A DNA stretch of 64,000 bases from Asanoa hainanensis (GCF_900188485.1 NZ_FZPH01000001.1:434001-498000); one strand, 5' to 3'; numbered from the stretch's first letter, positions 26,199 through 35,082 are shown. Numbers and translations are program-made. Notes: generated by a model not told the origin, from the letters alone.

Positions 26199-28415
26199 AT
26201 GCGGACGAACACCGAGCTACGCCTGGCGCTGGTCCTCGACGGCGGCGCCGACCGCGCCGTCTGGGCTGCCGGCGTCACCCACGAGCTCGACCGGCTCCGG
26301 CGGGCCGAAGGACCGTGGCGCGACCTGTGCCGGGACACCGACACCACCGTCGTCGTCGACATCATCGCGGGTACGAACGCCGGCGGCCTCAACGGCATCC
26401 TGCTCGCGTGCGCCGTCGCCGCCGGCGAGCCGCTGCCGACCGAGCTGCGCGACCTGTGGGTGCGCGACGCCGCCCTGGCCACCGGCAAGCTGCTCGACGA
26501 CACCAGCGAGCGCCCGCGGAGCCTGCTCGACAGCGCGTACCTCACGAAGCTGATGCGGTCCGCTGTCCGGCCCCGGGCACAGCGCGTCGCCCGGCGCGGC
26601 GGCCCGCCACGCGAGCCGGTAACCCTGTTCGTGACGGCGCCGGCGACGGGTGGACCCCGGCGCTACCGGTTCGTCGCCGACGCGCAGCGCCAGGTGCACC
26701 ACCCGGAGATCGGCCCGCACCCGACGGCCCGCAACGACTTCACCGCGGACGAGGCATTGGTCACCGCCGGGCGCGCGGCCGTGGGCTTTCCGGGCGCCTT
26801 CGAGCCGGTGAGCGAAGAACCCCTGCGCGCCCACCGGGATTCGGCCGACGACTCGCTGTTCGCAGCCGTGGTCGAGGAGATGAGCCGGCGCACGGTCAGC
26901 GGGCCGTACCGGCGGGTCCTCGCCTACGTCGGGCCCGGCAACCGGCGCTGGGGTCCCCTTCCTCCTTCCCCGCGGGAGGCGGCCTTCCGCGCCCTCGGGG
27001 ACCGGCTCGCGGCCGCGGCGGAGTCGCCCGTCGACCGGCTCTTCGACCGGCTGCCCGACGAGGGCCTGCTGGCCACCGCGGCCGGGCTGGTGGAGGAGTA
27101 CCGGCGGGCGCGCACCGTCGACGGGATCTGGCAGGCCCGCCGCCTGCTCGCCACCGACCCGGGCCGCCCGGCTCGGATCGACGTCACTAGTCTCGACGCC
27201 TTGTGGGTGCCACCGGCCGGCGCGCGGGTCGACCAGGCCATCGACGGTCCCCTGTGGACATGGGGTGTCTCCGCCGCCCGGCAGGTCGTCACGACCCTGC
27301 TGCGGGAAACGCGGCGGCACCTCGACGGGCCGGCGCCCGCCCGCACCATGGCCCTGAGCGCGGCCCTGACCAAAATCCTGGCGATCGACGACGCGGTGCG
27401 CGACGCGACCCGATCGCGGGCCGCCGCGGACGGCATCGGCCCGACGGCGTCCGACAAGGAGCTCGCCGCGCTGGTCGACGGCGTGGTCGCGGAGCAGCGC
27501 GTGCGGGAGCACCTCCTGGTCGTGGTGCGGTCCGCGGCTGCCGCATACGCGGAGTCGGTCGGCGTGCCCGCCCCCGTGGTCGTCGAGCGGGCACTGGCGG
27601 CGGAGGTGCTGGCACGGGCCTTCGCGGCGCCGTCGGTGCGGCCGCACACGCCGCCGTTCGACGTCGCCCGGATCTGTCCGGACGTCAGCCGCCCCGAGCA
27701 GCGGCTCTTCGGTGTCCTCGGCACCGCGACCGGGCGGGCGGACGAGTGGCTGTGGGGACGGCTGGACGCCGCGGCGCACCTGGTCCGCCTCGTGCTGGCC
27801 GACCAGCCCGAGGTGGTCGTCGCGCGGCGGATCGAGTGGATGCGGCGCGCGATCCTGGACGACGAATCGGGCCGGGCCGGTGCCGCCGACGGTGCCGCGC
27901 TGGAAGCCCGGCTGGCGGCGGCCCACCACCGGCCCACCGGCGAGCGCCTCCGGACGTTCCTACGCACGGACGACGGCCGGGCCACCGCGACCGGCCTGGC
28001 GAGGTCGGCGACCCGGCTGCTCACGCACGGGCGTCCCACCGCGGTCGACCGGGCCGGCTGGCAGCACACGCTGGAGGCCGTCGTGGCCGAGGACCGTCCG
28101 GCCGACCTGTCGTTGCTCAACCGGCTCGCCCGGGCCAGCACCGGGCCGCTGCGGTCCGGGCTGTGGAGCGCGCTGCGCGACGACCCCACGCGCGTCGCCA
28201 CCCGGCTGCGCAACCGGCTGGTCCTGCTGCTCCTGGGCTTCGCCGGGCTGGTGTTCGCCCTCGGCGGCCTGGTCGGTGCGGCCGTGGCGCTCTACCACAG
28301 CGGCGACCCGGTGTTCCGCTGGACCGCGTTCGGGCTGGTGCTGGCGGTGCTGGTCGGCTTCCTCACCGCGGCCGTGCGCACGCTCGCCGCACCGGATCCA
28401 CCGCCTGCCGCTTGA
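26199..28415 (+). CDS. Patatin-related protein (TIGR03607/DUF3376) with degenerate active site
   Basis: 738-aa protein of the patatin-related family. The start matches the family (TELRLALVLDGGADRAVWAAGVTHELDRLRRAEGP), then GTNAGGLNGILLA at residues 58-66 where active members have GTSAGG: the nucleophile position is Asn-60 (AAC codon). The glycine-rich oxyanion motif is DGGADR rather than NGGVSL, and the DGG dyad motif expected near residue 220 is absent. The rest is a helical DUF3376 region, ending with two membrane helices (LVLLLLGFAGLVFALGGLVGAAVAL and TAFGLVLAVLVGFLTAAV). It is probably a non-enzymatic membrane-bound homologue. The ATG at 26199 has GGGAG 9 nt upstream; an earlier ATG (26136) lacks one. 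Confidence 0.85.
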   Translation: MRTNTELRLALVLDGGADRAVWAAGVTHELDRLRRAEGPWRDLCRDTDTTVVVDIIAGTNAGGLNGILLACAVAAGEPLPTELRDLWVRDAALATGKLLDDTSERPRSLLDSAYLTKLMRSAVRPRAQRVARRGGPPREPVTLFVTAPATGGPRRYRFVADAQRQVHHPEIGPHPTARNDFTADEALVTAGRAAVGFPGAFEPVSEEPLRAHRDSADDSLFAAVVEEMSRRTVSGPYRRVLAYVGPGNRRWGPLPPSPREAAFRALGDRLAAAAESPVDRLFDRLPDEGLLATAAGLVEEYRRARTVDGIWQARRLLATDPGRPARIDVTSLDALWVPPAGARVDQAIDGPLWTWGVSAARQVVTTLLRETRRHLDGPAPARTMALSAALTKILAIDDAVRDATRSRAAADGIGPTASDKELAALVDGVVAEQRVREHLLVVVRSAAAAYAESVGVPAPVVVERALAAEVLARAFAAPSVRPHTPPFDVARICPDVSRPEQRLFGVLGTATGRADEWLWGRLDAAAHLVRLVLADQPEVVVARRIEWMRRAILDDESGRAGAADGAALEARLAAAHHRPTGERLRTFLRTDDGRATATGLARSATRLLTHGRPTAVDRAGWQHTLEAVVAEDRPADLSLLNRLARASTGPLRSGLWSALRDDPTRVATRLRNRLVLLLLGFAGLVFALGGLVGAAVALYHSGDPVFRWTAFGLVLAVLVGFLTAAVRTLAAPDPPPAA

Positions 28416-28492
28416 GTTTCGAGAGCAGTTTCGGTTCGCCGACCAGGGGTGTACGGTGCCGACACAGCCCTTGGATCGAAGGTTTTCGAAAC
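28416..28492 (+). promoter_or_regulatory. LacI-type operator cluster before the lacI-family gene
   Basis: GTTTCG occurs at 28416-28421 and 28428-28433 (12 bp apart), and the palindrome TTTCGAAA sits at 28484-28491, 3 bp before the ATG at 28495. TTTCGAAA-type sites are recognised by actinobacterial LacI-family sugar regulators, so this is probably autoregulation. Confidence 0.55.
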
Positions 28493-28494
28493 TT

Positions 28495-29514
28495 ATGGCA
28501 GCCACCGGCCGGCCCACCATGGCGGAGATCGCCAAGGAGGCCAACGTCGCGATCTCCACAGTGTCCAAAGTGCTCAACGGCCACACCGACGTCTCGGCGG
28601 CCACCCGCACCCGGGTCGAACGGCTGCTCACCGAGCGGGGCTACCGACGCCCCCGCGCCGTGCGCCGGGCCGGCCGCGGCAGCGACCTGGTCGACCTGGT
28701 CATCAACGACCTCGACAGCGTCTGGGGCCTGGAGATCCTCTCGGGCGTCGAAGAGGTGCTCGAAGCGGCCGGCCACGCCCTCGTCGTCTCCACCGTCCAC
28801 AACCGGCAGTCGCTGACCCGCCGCTGGGTCGACTCGGCCCTGGCCCGCGGCTCCCAGGGCGCGATCCTGGTGCTCTCGGAGCTGACCGGCCGGCAACAGG
28901 CCGACCTGGACCGGCGCGGCCTCCCGATCGTCGTCGTCGACGGCGTCAGCCAGCCGCCGCCGGAGGTCGCGTCGATCGGAGCGACCAACTTCGCCGGTGG
29001 GTACGCGGCCGCGGAGCACCTGATCGGTCTCGGTCACCGACGGATCGCCGCGATCGGCGGCCCGGAACGGCTGCAGTGCACGCGGGCCCGGATCGCGGGC
29101 TACCGCGCGGCGCTGGAGTCGGCCGGCCTGCCCGCCGACCGGCAACTGGTCCGCTACGGCAACTTCATGCACGAGGGCGGGCTCCGCGGCGCGGAGGCGC
29201 TGCTGGCCCTGCCCGACGCGCCGACGGCCATCTTCGCGGGCAGCGACCAGCAGGCGACCGGCGTCTACGAGGCGGTGCGCCGGGCGGGCCTGACCATTCC
29301 CGGCGACGTCAGCGTGGTCGGCTTCGACGACCTGAACTTCGCGGAGTGGACCGCTCCCCCGATGACCACGGTCCGGCAGCCGCTCCACGAGATGGGCGTC
29401 GCCGCCGCGCGCACGCTGCTGCGCATCGTCAACGGCGAGCGCCTGGAGTCGACCCGGATGGAGCTAGCCACGCACCTGGTCGTCCGCGGCAGCACCGCGC
29501 AACCAGGGCGGTGA
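28495..29514 (+). CDS. LacI-family transcriptional regulator
   Basis: 339-aa sugar-responsive repressor. The N-terminal LacI HTH is MAEIAKEANVAISTVSKVLNG with hinge helix region RTRVERLLTERGY. The periplasmic-binding-protein-like core has GAILVLSELT, ATNFAGGYAAAEHLIGLGHRRIAAIGGPE, TAIFAGSDQQATGVYEAV and DVSVVGFDDLNFAEWTAPPMTTVRQPLHEMG, all typical. The inducer is unknown. It overlaps the convergent DUF2207-like gene by 51 bp at the 3' end. Neither glycosidase gene carries its TTTCGAAA-type site, so its target is probably itself or distant genes. Confidence 0.92.
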   Translation: MAATGRPTMAEIAKEANVAISTVSKVLNGHTDVSAATRTRVERLLTERGYRRPRAVRRAGRGSDLVDLVINDLDSVWGLEILSGVEEVLEAAGHALVVSTVHNRQSLTRRWVDSALARGSQGAILVLSELTGRQQADLDRRGLPIVVVDGVSQPPPEVASIGATNFAGGYAAAEHLIGLGHRRIAAIGGPERLQCTRARIAGYRAALESAGLPADRQLVRYGNFMHEGGLRGAEALLALPDAPTAIFAGSDQQATGVYEAVRRAGLTIPGDVSVVGFDDLNFAEWTAPPMTTVRQPLHEMGVAAARTLLRIVNGERLESTRMELATHLVVRGSTAQPGR

Positions 29515-31242
29515 CCCGGCATCGCCGGTGGCCTCGATGCGCCGCACGGCAGTCGCGAGCAGGTCGGAGAGCAGGGCCGGGTCGCCATCCGCGACGGTCA
29601 GCGACACGGTGACGCCGTCGTGGTGGGCGACCAGACGATTCCGGCCCGCGTACGCCCGACCGCCCGCGACGGGCAGCGGCCGGTCCAGGGCCCGCGAGAC
29701 GCCGCCCGCGACGACGGCGGGTGCGCCGGCGAGCACCATGACGGTGAGGAGCGCACGACCGGTGCCGCTGTCGACGTACTCGGCCGTCCGCGCGGCGCTC
29801 CCGGCCGACAGGCGGTTCCGGGACAGGATCACCCGACGGCCGAGCGCGTGGCCGACCTCGGCAACGGTGAGCAGGTGTTCCGGCCTTACCTGGCGGGTCA
29901 TCGCCGCCGCCTCGGCCGCCCGCCGGGCCGATTCCCGCTCCGCCGGTTTAGGCAGTGATCCCGGCTCGTCCACGTACGGGTCGCCCGGCGCGGCGCGCAC
30001 CACGCCGATGCCAAGCACCTTGCGACTGAGCGGCTGCACCTCGACCGTCACCACGTCTCCGACCTGGAACGAGCCGGCGAGCTCCTCCAGCAGGATCCAC
30101 GCCTCGGCCTCGTCGCCGCTACCGTCGTCGACGACCAGGTGGTAGGTCACCGGCTGGCTGTCGTCGCCCCGGGCCGGGTAGTCGGCGTAGTCCAGGTCCG
30201 TGGTCCGGTTGAGGGCGCACCAGATCACCTCGCCCGTGACGGTCGCCGGCGGTGCGGTCGGCCGCGCGCGCAAGGGGTTCCAGCTCTGCGGCGCGGCAGA
30301 CGCCCGCACGGGATACCGCACCCGAACCTGCCGCCACGCCCCGGTGTAGGACGACCAGATCCGCCGGTCGTAGGTCATCCCCAGGTCGACGACCCACGGC
30401 GCCAACCGGCTCACGCCGAGCGCGGTGCCGTACGCGACCTGCCGACCCCAGGTCGAGACCGCGGTCGGTGGTAGCTCGGCGAACGACTCGTCCCCCGCCA
30501 GCGCCGCCCGCAGCCCGAGCCAGCGCGCGGCGGCAGCCCGACCCGCGGCGGTCTCGCGCTGGCCCTCGCGATATCGGCCGAAGATGCTGAGGAACCCGAA
30601 GACCACGACGCACAGGCCGGCCCCGGCCGCGTACTGCTCGTCGCGCGACAGCTCGCCCGCGTCGACCCGGGCCACCGCGTGGATGACGCCCCACGCGATG
30701 CCCGCCGCGACGAGCAGGGTGAGCACGCGCAACGCGGCGACCATCCGCAGCGAGAACCGCGGTCGGGTCAGGCCGAGCGCCCGCGCCTCCTCGACGACGT
30801 GCCGGGTCAGCCGCCGCCACCAGTCGGCGTAGCGCCCGCCGTCGTTGAAGGCCAGCGCGAGCAGCGGGACGGCACCGCCGCGCGCCCGGTCGGCCACCCG
30901 GTCGAGCACCAGGCGCTCGTACCGGTTGAGCTCGAGCGGGTCACGACCGGTCAGGCTAGCCGTCGTGTGGCGCGGATCCGGGCCGTCGTGACGCAGGTCG
31001 AGGTAGCCACGGGCCGCGAGGTCGAACACCGTGGACCCGGCCGCGTCCGCGGTCACCTGCCAGTCGTTGACGAGCAGACTGACCACGGCCGGCGACTCGC
31101 TGCCGGGAAGGTCCGTCGACGCCGGCCCGGGCGTGACAGGTCGCGGCCGGTTGTGCCGGCGGGCGGCGAGGTTGACACAGATGAAGAGGACGAAACAGGC
31201 GGCGGGCAGGCCGACTTCGATCAGCAGGTCGACGGTGGTCAT
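29464..31242 (-). CDS. DUF2207-like membrane protein
   Basis: 592-aa protein. An N-terminal helix (VDLLIEVGLPAACFVLFICVNLA) is followed by SPAVVSLLVNDWQVTADAAGSTVFDLAARGYLDLRH, the winged-helix-like segment seen in the cytoplasmic part of DUF2207 proteins. Two further helices lie near 170-225 (LRVLTLLVAAGIAWGVIHAV, AGAGLCVVVFGFLSIFG). A long soluble C-terminal half follows, ending in LLSDLLATAVRRIEATGDAGSPPW. The N-terminal domain of full DUF2207 proteins is missing, so this is a related but shorter form. Function is unknown. It lies 67 bp after the ROK gene on the same strand. Its last 51 bp overlap the convergent lacI-family gene, which is unusually deep. Confidence 0.75.
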   Translation of the reverse strand: MTTVDLLIEVGLPAACFVLFICVNLAARRHNRPRPVTPGPASTDLPGSESPAVVSLLVNDWQVTADAAGSTVFDLAARGYLDLRHDGPDPRHTTASLTGRDPLELNRYERLVLDRVADRARGGAVPLLALAFNDGGRYADWWRRLTRHVVEEARALGLTRPRFSLRMVAALRVLTLLVAAGIAWGVIHAVARVDAGELSRDEQYAAGAGLCVVVFGFLSIFGRYREGQRETAAGRAAAARWLGLRAALAGDESFAELPPTAVSTWGRQVAYGTALGVSRLAPWVVDLGMTYDRRIWSSYTGAWRQVRVRYPVRASAAPQSWNPLRARPTAPPATVTGEVIWCALNRTTDLDYADYPARGDDSQPVTYHLVVDDGSGDEAEAWILLEELAGSFQVGDVVTVEVQPLSRKVLGIGVVRAAPGDPYVDEPGSLPKPAERESARRAAEAAAMTRQVRPEHLLTVAEVGHALGRRVILSRNRLSAGSAARTAEYVDSGTGRALLTVMVLAGAPAVVAGGVSRALDRPLPVAGGRAYAGRNRLVAHHDGVTVSLTVADGDPALLSDLLATAVRRIEATGDAGSPPWLRGAAADDQVRG

Positions 31243-31309
31243 CGGTCACCACGATCGCCCGGTCGGGTGTCGACTTCGTGCTCCCGGGATGCATTCGCCG
31301 TGAACAGCG

Positions 31310-32455
31310 TCAGGAGGCGACCAGGGCCTTGATGCTCACCGTGGCCGCGCCACGGGCCCACTGCTCGAACGGCAACGGGCGGATCGAGAGTGGGCAGTCG
31401 GCCGCCGCGCCGAAGGCCTGGCGCTGGAAGCTCTCCCGGATGCGCGGCTCGAACAGGTCGTAGGCCGACAGGCCCTCGCCGGAGACGACGATCCGGGCCG
31501 GGCCGACCAGGTTCGCGACCGCGGCGATGCCCGCGCCGATCGCGTCCCCGGCCCGGTCGAAGACGGCGCCGACGGCCGCGTCGCCCGCGCGGGCCAGCGC
31601 CACGGCGTCCGGGAGCGTGAGCTCCGGCCGGCCGGCGACGGCGCGGGCCTGCCGGACGATCGCGGACGCGCCCGCGAGAGCCTCGACGCATCCGCGGCCG
31701 CCGCAGTGGCAGTCGGGACCGTTGGCGTCGACCGCGATGTGGCCGATCTCGCCGGCCACGCCGTGCGAGCCCGAGACGAGCCGGCCGCCGACGACCAGGC
31801 CGCAGCCGATGCCGGCGCCGACCGTCACGAGCGCGAAGGACTCGGCACCGACGCCCTCGCCGAACCAGTGCTCGGCGGTGGTCAGCGCCTTCACGTCGTT
31901 CTCGACGGTGACCGTGAGGCCGATGACCTGCTCGGCCCGCGACCGCAGCGGCACGTCACGCCAGCCCAGGAACGGTGAGTACCGCACCAGGCCGGTGGAG
32001 TAGTCCACATCGCCCGAGACGGCCAGCCCGAGCCGGCGCGTACGAGCCCGGAAGTCTCCGTCAAGGAGCTCGTCGACGAGCGACGCGAGCGAGGCGAGCA
32101 CCTGGTCGACGTCGGGCGTGGGTAGCGGCCGATGCGCCGACGCCCGGATCTCGGCGCGCAGGTCGCAGACCACCCCGATCAGCTCGTCCCCGGTGATCTT
32201 CACGCCGACGAAGAACTCGCGGTCCGCCCGCACCGCGAGCGGGCTCGCGGGGCGACCCGCGCCGGGGCCGGTGCGCTCGGTCGCCGCCAGCTCTTCGAGG
32301 TAGCCCAACTCGATCAGTGGCCGGGCTCCCTTGGTCACCGCGGCCGAGGACAGGTCGAGGCGGCGGGCGAGCGCGACGCGGCTGAGTGGACCCTCGGTCA
32401 ACACGGCGGTGAACACCGCCGTCGCGGCCGGAGCCAGGGCAGCCTCGTGGAGCAT
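31310..32455 (-). CDS. ROK-family transcriptional repressor (NagC/XylR-like)
   Basis: 381-aa sugar-sensing repressor. The N-terminal winged helix is SRVALARRLDLSSAAVTKGARPLIELGYL. The ROK domain has FALVTVGAGIGCGLVVGGRLVSG and the zinc-binding motif GHIAVDANGPDCHCGGRGCVEAL with its His and three Cys, as in ROK repressors. It is divergent from a GH27 glycosidase and most likely controls that gene, responding to an alpha-galactoside or phosphosugar. A near-consensus promoter places the transcription start at the ATG (32455), so the mRNA should be leaderless. No sugar transport genes are adjacent. Confidence 0.92.
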   Translation of the reverse strand: MLHEAALAPAATAVFTAVLTEGPLSRVALARRLDLSSAAVTKGARPLIELGYLEELAATERTGPGAGRPASPLAVRADREFFVGVKITGDELIGVVCDLRAEIRASAHRPLPTPDVDQVLASLASLVDELLDGDFRARTRRLGLAVSGDVDYSTGLVRYSPFLGWRDVPLRSRAEQVIGLTVTVENDVKALTTAEHWFGEGVGAESFALVTVGAGIGCGLVVGGRLVSGSHGVAGEIGHIAVDANGPDCHCGGRGCVEALAGASAIVRQARAVAGRPELTLPDAVALARAGDAAVGAVFDRAGDAIGAGIAAVANLVGPARIVVSGEGLSAYDLFEPRIRESFQRQAFGAAADCPLSIRPLPFEQWARGAATVSIKALVAS

Positions 32456-32462
32456 GGGTCGA

Positions 32463-32491
32463 AATCTAGGGGTAATAATTTCCTTCGTCAA
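32463..32491 (-). promoter_or_regulatory. Promoter of the ROK gene in an AT-rich island
   Basis: On the minus strand, TTGACG (32491-32486), a 17-bp spacer and TAGATT (32468-32463) lie 7 nt before the ATG at 32455. The spacer holds an A/T run (GAAATTATTAC) that stands out in this GC-rich DNA and resembles AT-rich ROK/NagC operators, suggesting autorepression. Confidence 0.65.
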
Positions 32492-32494
32492 GTA

Positions 32495-32554
32495 TTGATT
32501 CGCGTGCACAGCCGGACCTACGCTCGCGCCGCCTGATCTCGTCCAAACAGGAGG
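32495..32554 (+). promoter_or_regulatory. Promoter and Shine-Dalgarno of the GH27 gene
   Basis: TTGATT (32495-32500) and TACGCT (32519-32524) are spaced by 18 bp; a full AGGAGG Shine-Dalgarno (32549-32554) sits 7 nt before GTG 32562. Unlike most regulators here, this gene has a leader and a strong ribosome site, as expected for a highly expressed secreted enzyme. Confidence 0.55.
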
Positions 32555-32561
32555 CCCGACC

Positions 32562-35030
32562 GTGAGGTCACCGCTACGCATCGCCATGCTGACCGCCGCG
32601 CTGCTCTTTCCGCTGAGCGCGAGCGCCGTGCCGGCGATGGCCACTCCCGGACCCAAGCCGAGCCCACCGCGCACAGCGGCCCCACCCGCCGTCGCGCTCC
32701 TGTCCGCACCGTCGGAAGCGCCCGCCGACGGACCCGGCGACCCCTGGGCCGCCAAGCCGTACCTGGGCTGGAGCAGCTACAGCATGCAGGTCTACACCGG
32801 CAACGGTAAGTGGATCACCGCCGACCAGCTCGTCAAGCAGTCCGACGCGATGAAGGCGAAGCTGCAGAAGTACGGCTACAACCGGATCAACGTCGACGCG
32901 GGCTGGAACGACGGCGTGGACGCCAACGGACGGCCGAAGCCCAGCGCCACGCTCTACCCGCAGGGCCTGCAGACGGTGATCGACCACGTCCACGCGAACG
33001 GGCAGAAGTTCGGCCTCTATATGATTCCGGGCGTCGGCCCGGACGTGTACAACGCGAGCCTGCCGATCGCCGGCGCGCCCGGCTGCACGACGCACGACAT
33101 CGCGGCGCAGCCGCTGCGCCCCGCCGACTACTGGCACATCGGCTACAAGATGGACTTCGCGAACCCCTGCTCGCAGAAGTACATCGACTCGATCGTCGAC
33201 CAGTTCGCGCAGTGGGGCGTCGACTTCGTCAAGTTCGACAGCGTCACCCCCGGCTCCGGCATCAGCGACCTCTCGCTCGACGCCCGGGACGACGTCACCG
33301 CGTGGTCGGCGGCGCTCAAGCGCAACAAGATCTGGTTCGAGCTGTCCTGGGCGGTCGACCCGAAGTACGCCGACTTCTGGCGGTCCAAGGCCAACGGTTG
33401 GCGCATCGACTGGGACGTCGAGTGCTACTGCGGCGACGAGGCACTGACCCAGTGGCAGAACGTCGCCCGCCTCTTCCCGAACCTCGCGACCTGGTGGCGC
33501 TACGGCGGCAACGGCGGGTGGAACGACCTCGACTCGCTCAACATCGGCAACGGCACCATGGACGGGCTCACCCGCGACGAGCGGCGGACCGCGATGACGC
33601 TGTGGTCGATCTCCGCCGCGCCGCTCTACCTCGGCAACGACCTGACCAAGCTCGACGCGTACGGGTTGAGCCTGCTCACGAACCCCGAGGTGATCGCGGT
33701 CGACCAGGCCGGCGTCCCCGCACGACCGGTTTCCACGACGACGCAGCAGCAGACCTGGTACGCGCGGGGCGACGACGGCAGCTACACCGTCGCGCTGTTC
33801 AACCTCGGCCGCGCCGACAAGGACATCACCGTGGACTGGTCGGACCTCGGCCTGACCGGCGCCGCCACCGTGCGCGACCTGTGGGACCGCAAGGACCTCG
33901 GCCGCTTCACGGACAGCTTCACCGCCCCGGCGGTGCCGATCCACGGCGTGCGCCTGCTCAAGGTGACACCCCAGCGCGGCGCCACGGTCGCTGTCAACGA
34001 CGACGCGCTGCGGGTCGCGTACCAGGGTGAGTGGACTCGCAACGACGGCCGCGAGGTGGCCGCGACCAGCCAGCCGCTGACGGTCGACGTCACCGACACC
34101 GGCCACCCCGCCCCGCCGTCGACGGCCGGCCCGGTCCGCACGATCACCCACGACGACACCGACCCTGGCATCGCGTACGTCGGTTCGTGGTCGCAGAGCA
34201 CCGGCCGCGGGCTCGGTGACTACAACGACGGCGTGCACTACACCGAGCGCAACGGCGACTCATTCCAGTACACGTTCCAGGGCACGGGCGTCTCGTACGT
34301 CACGGAGATGGACTCCTCGCAGGGTGACGTCGACATCTACGTCGACGGCGAGTTCGTCAAGACCGTCCACACCGGACGCGAGGAGGGACAGCCACGCCTG
34401 GCGCAGCAGACCGTCTTCACGGTCAACGACCTGCCTGACGGGAGCCACACGCTGACCGCGGTCAAGAAGTCCGGCTCGTTCATGCTGGTCGACCGGATCG
34501 ACGTGCTGCAGCCGAGCCTGCTCGACCCGCCGGCCGCGTCGTTCGACCGCCAGGCACCGTCCGATGTGGAGATCAAGCTGCTCCGCGACGGCGCCGAGCT
34601 CGTCGGCGTCTCCCGCGCCGGCGTGGCGCTCACCCGGGGCACCGACTACACCGTGGCGGGATCCACCGTCACCCTGCGCGCGGCCTACCTCGCCGGGCTT
34701 CCGGTCGGCGCGGCGCAGCTCGACTTCGCGTTCCGCGGCGACCACCTGGACGACGTCCACGCCACGACCCGCAACGGCGACTCGGTCTCGTACACGTTCA
34801 CCGGCACCGGTGTCGACTGGATCACGGCCGTCGCGCCGGACCAGGGGCTGGTCGACATCTTCGTGGACGGCAAGCTCACCGGCCGCGTCGACACCCACGG
34901 CGCGGCGCGCGCGACCCGGCGGACGGCGTACAGCGTCTCGGGCCTGCCGAACAAGCAGCACACCTTCAAGGCGGTCAAGGTGTCGGGCGACGTCCTACGC
35001 ACGGACGTCATCCGCTACACCGTCCGCTGA
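32562..35030 (+). CDS. Secreted GH27-type alpha-galactosidase with two binding modules and an X2 domain
   Basis: 822-aa secreted glycosidase. Residues 1-28 are a signal peptide (cleavage near AMA-TP). The catalytic barrel (about 60-340) begins KPYLGWSSYSMQ and has VDFVKFDSV with nucleophile Asp-226 and WRIDWDVECYC with probable acid/base Asp-285; NVDAGWND and GGWNDLDSL are further GH27 motifs. A beta domain follows (to about 460). Module A (about 525-645, DTDPGIAYVGSWSQ) and module B (about 730-822) are homologous: both share NGDSxxYTFxGTGV and GxVDIxVDG. An X2-type immunoglobulin-like domain (about 656-726, SDVEIKLLRDGAELVGV) separates them. GH27 also includes alpha-N-acetylgalactosaminidases and isomaltodextranases, so substrate is uncertain. 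The divergent ROK repressor probably controls it. Confidence 0.88.
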   Translation: MRSPLRIAMLTAALLFPLSASAVPAMATPGPKPSPPRTAAPPAVALLSAPSEAPADGPGDPWAAKPYLGWSSYSMQVYTGNGKWITADQLVKQSDAMKAKLQKYGYNRINVDAGWNDGVDANGRPKPSATLYPQGLQTVIDHVHANGQKFGLYMIPGVGPDVYNASLPIAGAPGCTTHDIAAQPLRPADYWHIGYKMDFANPCSQKYIDSIVDQFAQWGVDFVKFDSVTPGSGISDLSLDARDDVTAWSAALKRNKIWFELSWAVDPKYADFWRSKANGWRIDWDVECYCGDEALTQWQNVARLFPNLATWWRYGGNGGWNDLDSLNIGNGTMDGLTRDERRTAMTLWSISAAPLYLGNDLTKLDAYGLSLLTNPEVIAVDQAGVPARPVSTTTQQQTWYARGDDGSYTVALFNLGRADKDITVDWSDLGLTGAATVRDLWDRKDLGRFTDSFTAPAVPIHGVRLLKVTPQRGATVAVNDDALRVAYQGEWTRNDGREVAATSQPLTVDVTDTGHPAPPSTAGPVRTITHDDTDPGIAYVGSWSQSTGRGLGDYNDGVHYTERNGDSFQYTFQGTGVSYVTEMDSSQGDVDIYVDGEFVKTVHTGREEGQPRLAQQTVFTVNDLPDGSHTLTAVKKSGSFMLVDRIDVLQPSLLDPPAASFDRQAPSDVEIKLLRDGAELVGVSRAGVALTRGTDYTVAGSTVTLRAAYLAGLPVGAAQLDFAFRGDHLDDVHATTRNGDSVSYTFTGTGVDWITAVAPDQGLVDIFVDGKLTGRVDTHGAARATRRTAYSVSGLPNKQHTFKAVKVSGDVLRTDVIRYTVR

Positions 35031-35043
35031 CCTCTGAGAGTGT

Positions 35044-35062
35044 GAGTTGCGAAGATCAACTC
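35044..35062. promoter_or_regulatory. Inverted repeat after the GH27 gene
   Basis: GAGTTG (35044-35049) and CAACTC (35057-35062) are perfect 6-bp arms with a 7-nt spacer, followed by TTTGC. It may be a weak terminator for the glycosidase gene or an operator for the gene at 35083, whose start lies 20 bp further on. Confidence 0.4.
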
Positions 35063-35082
35063 TTTGCGGCGACACTCCCTGA

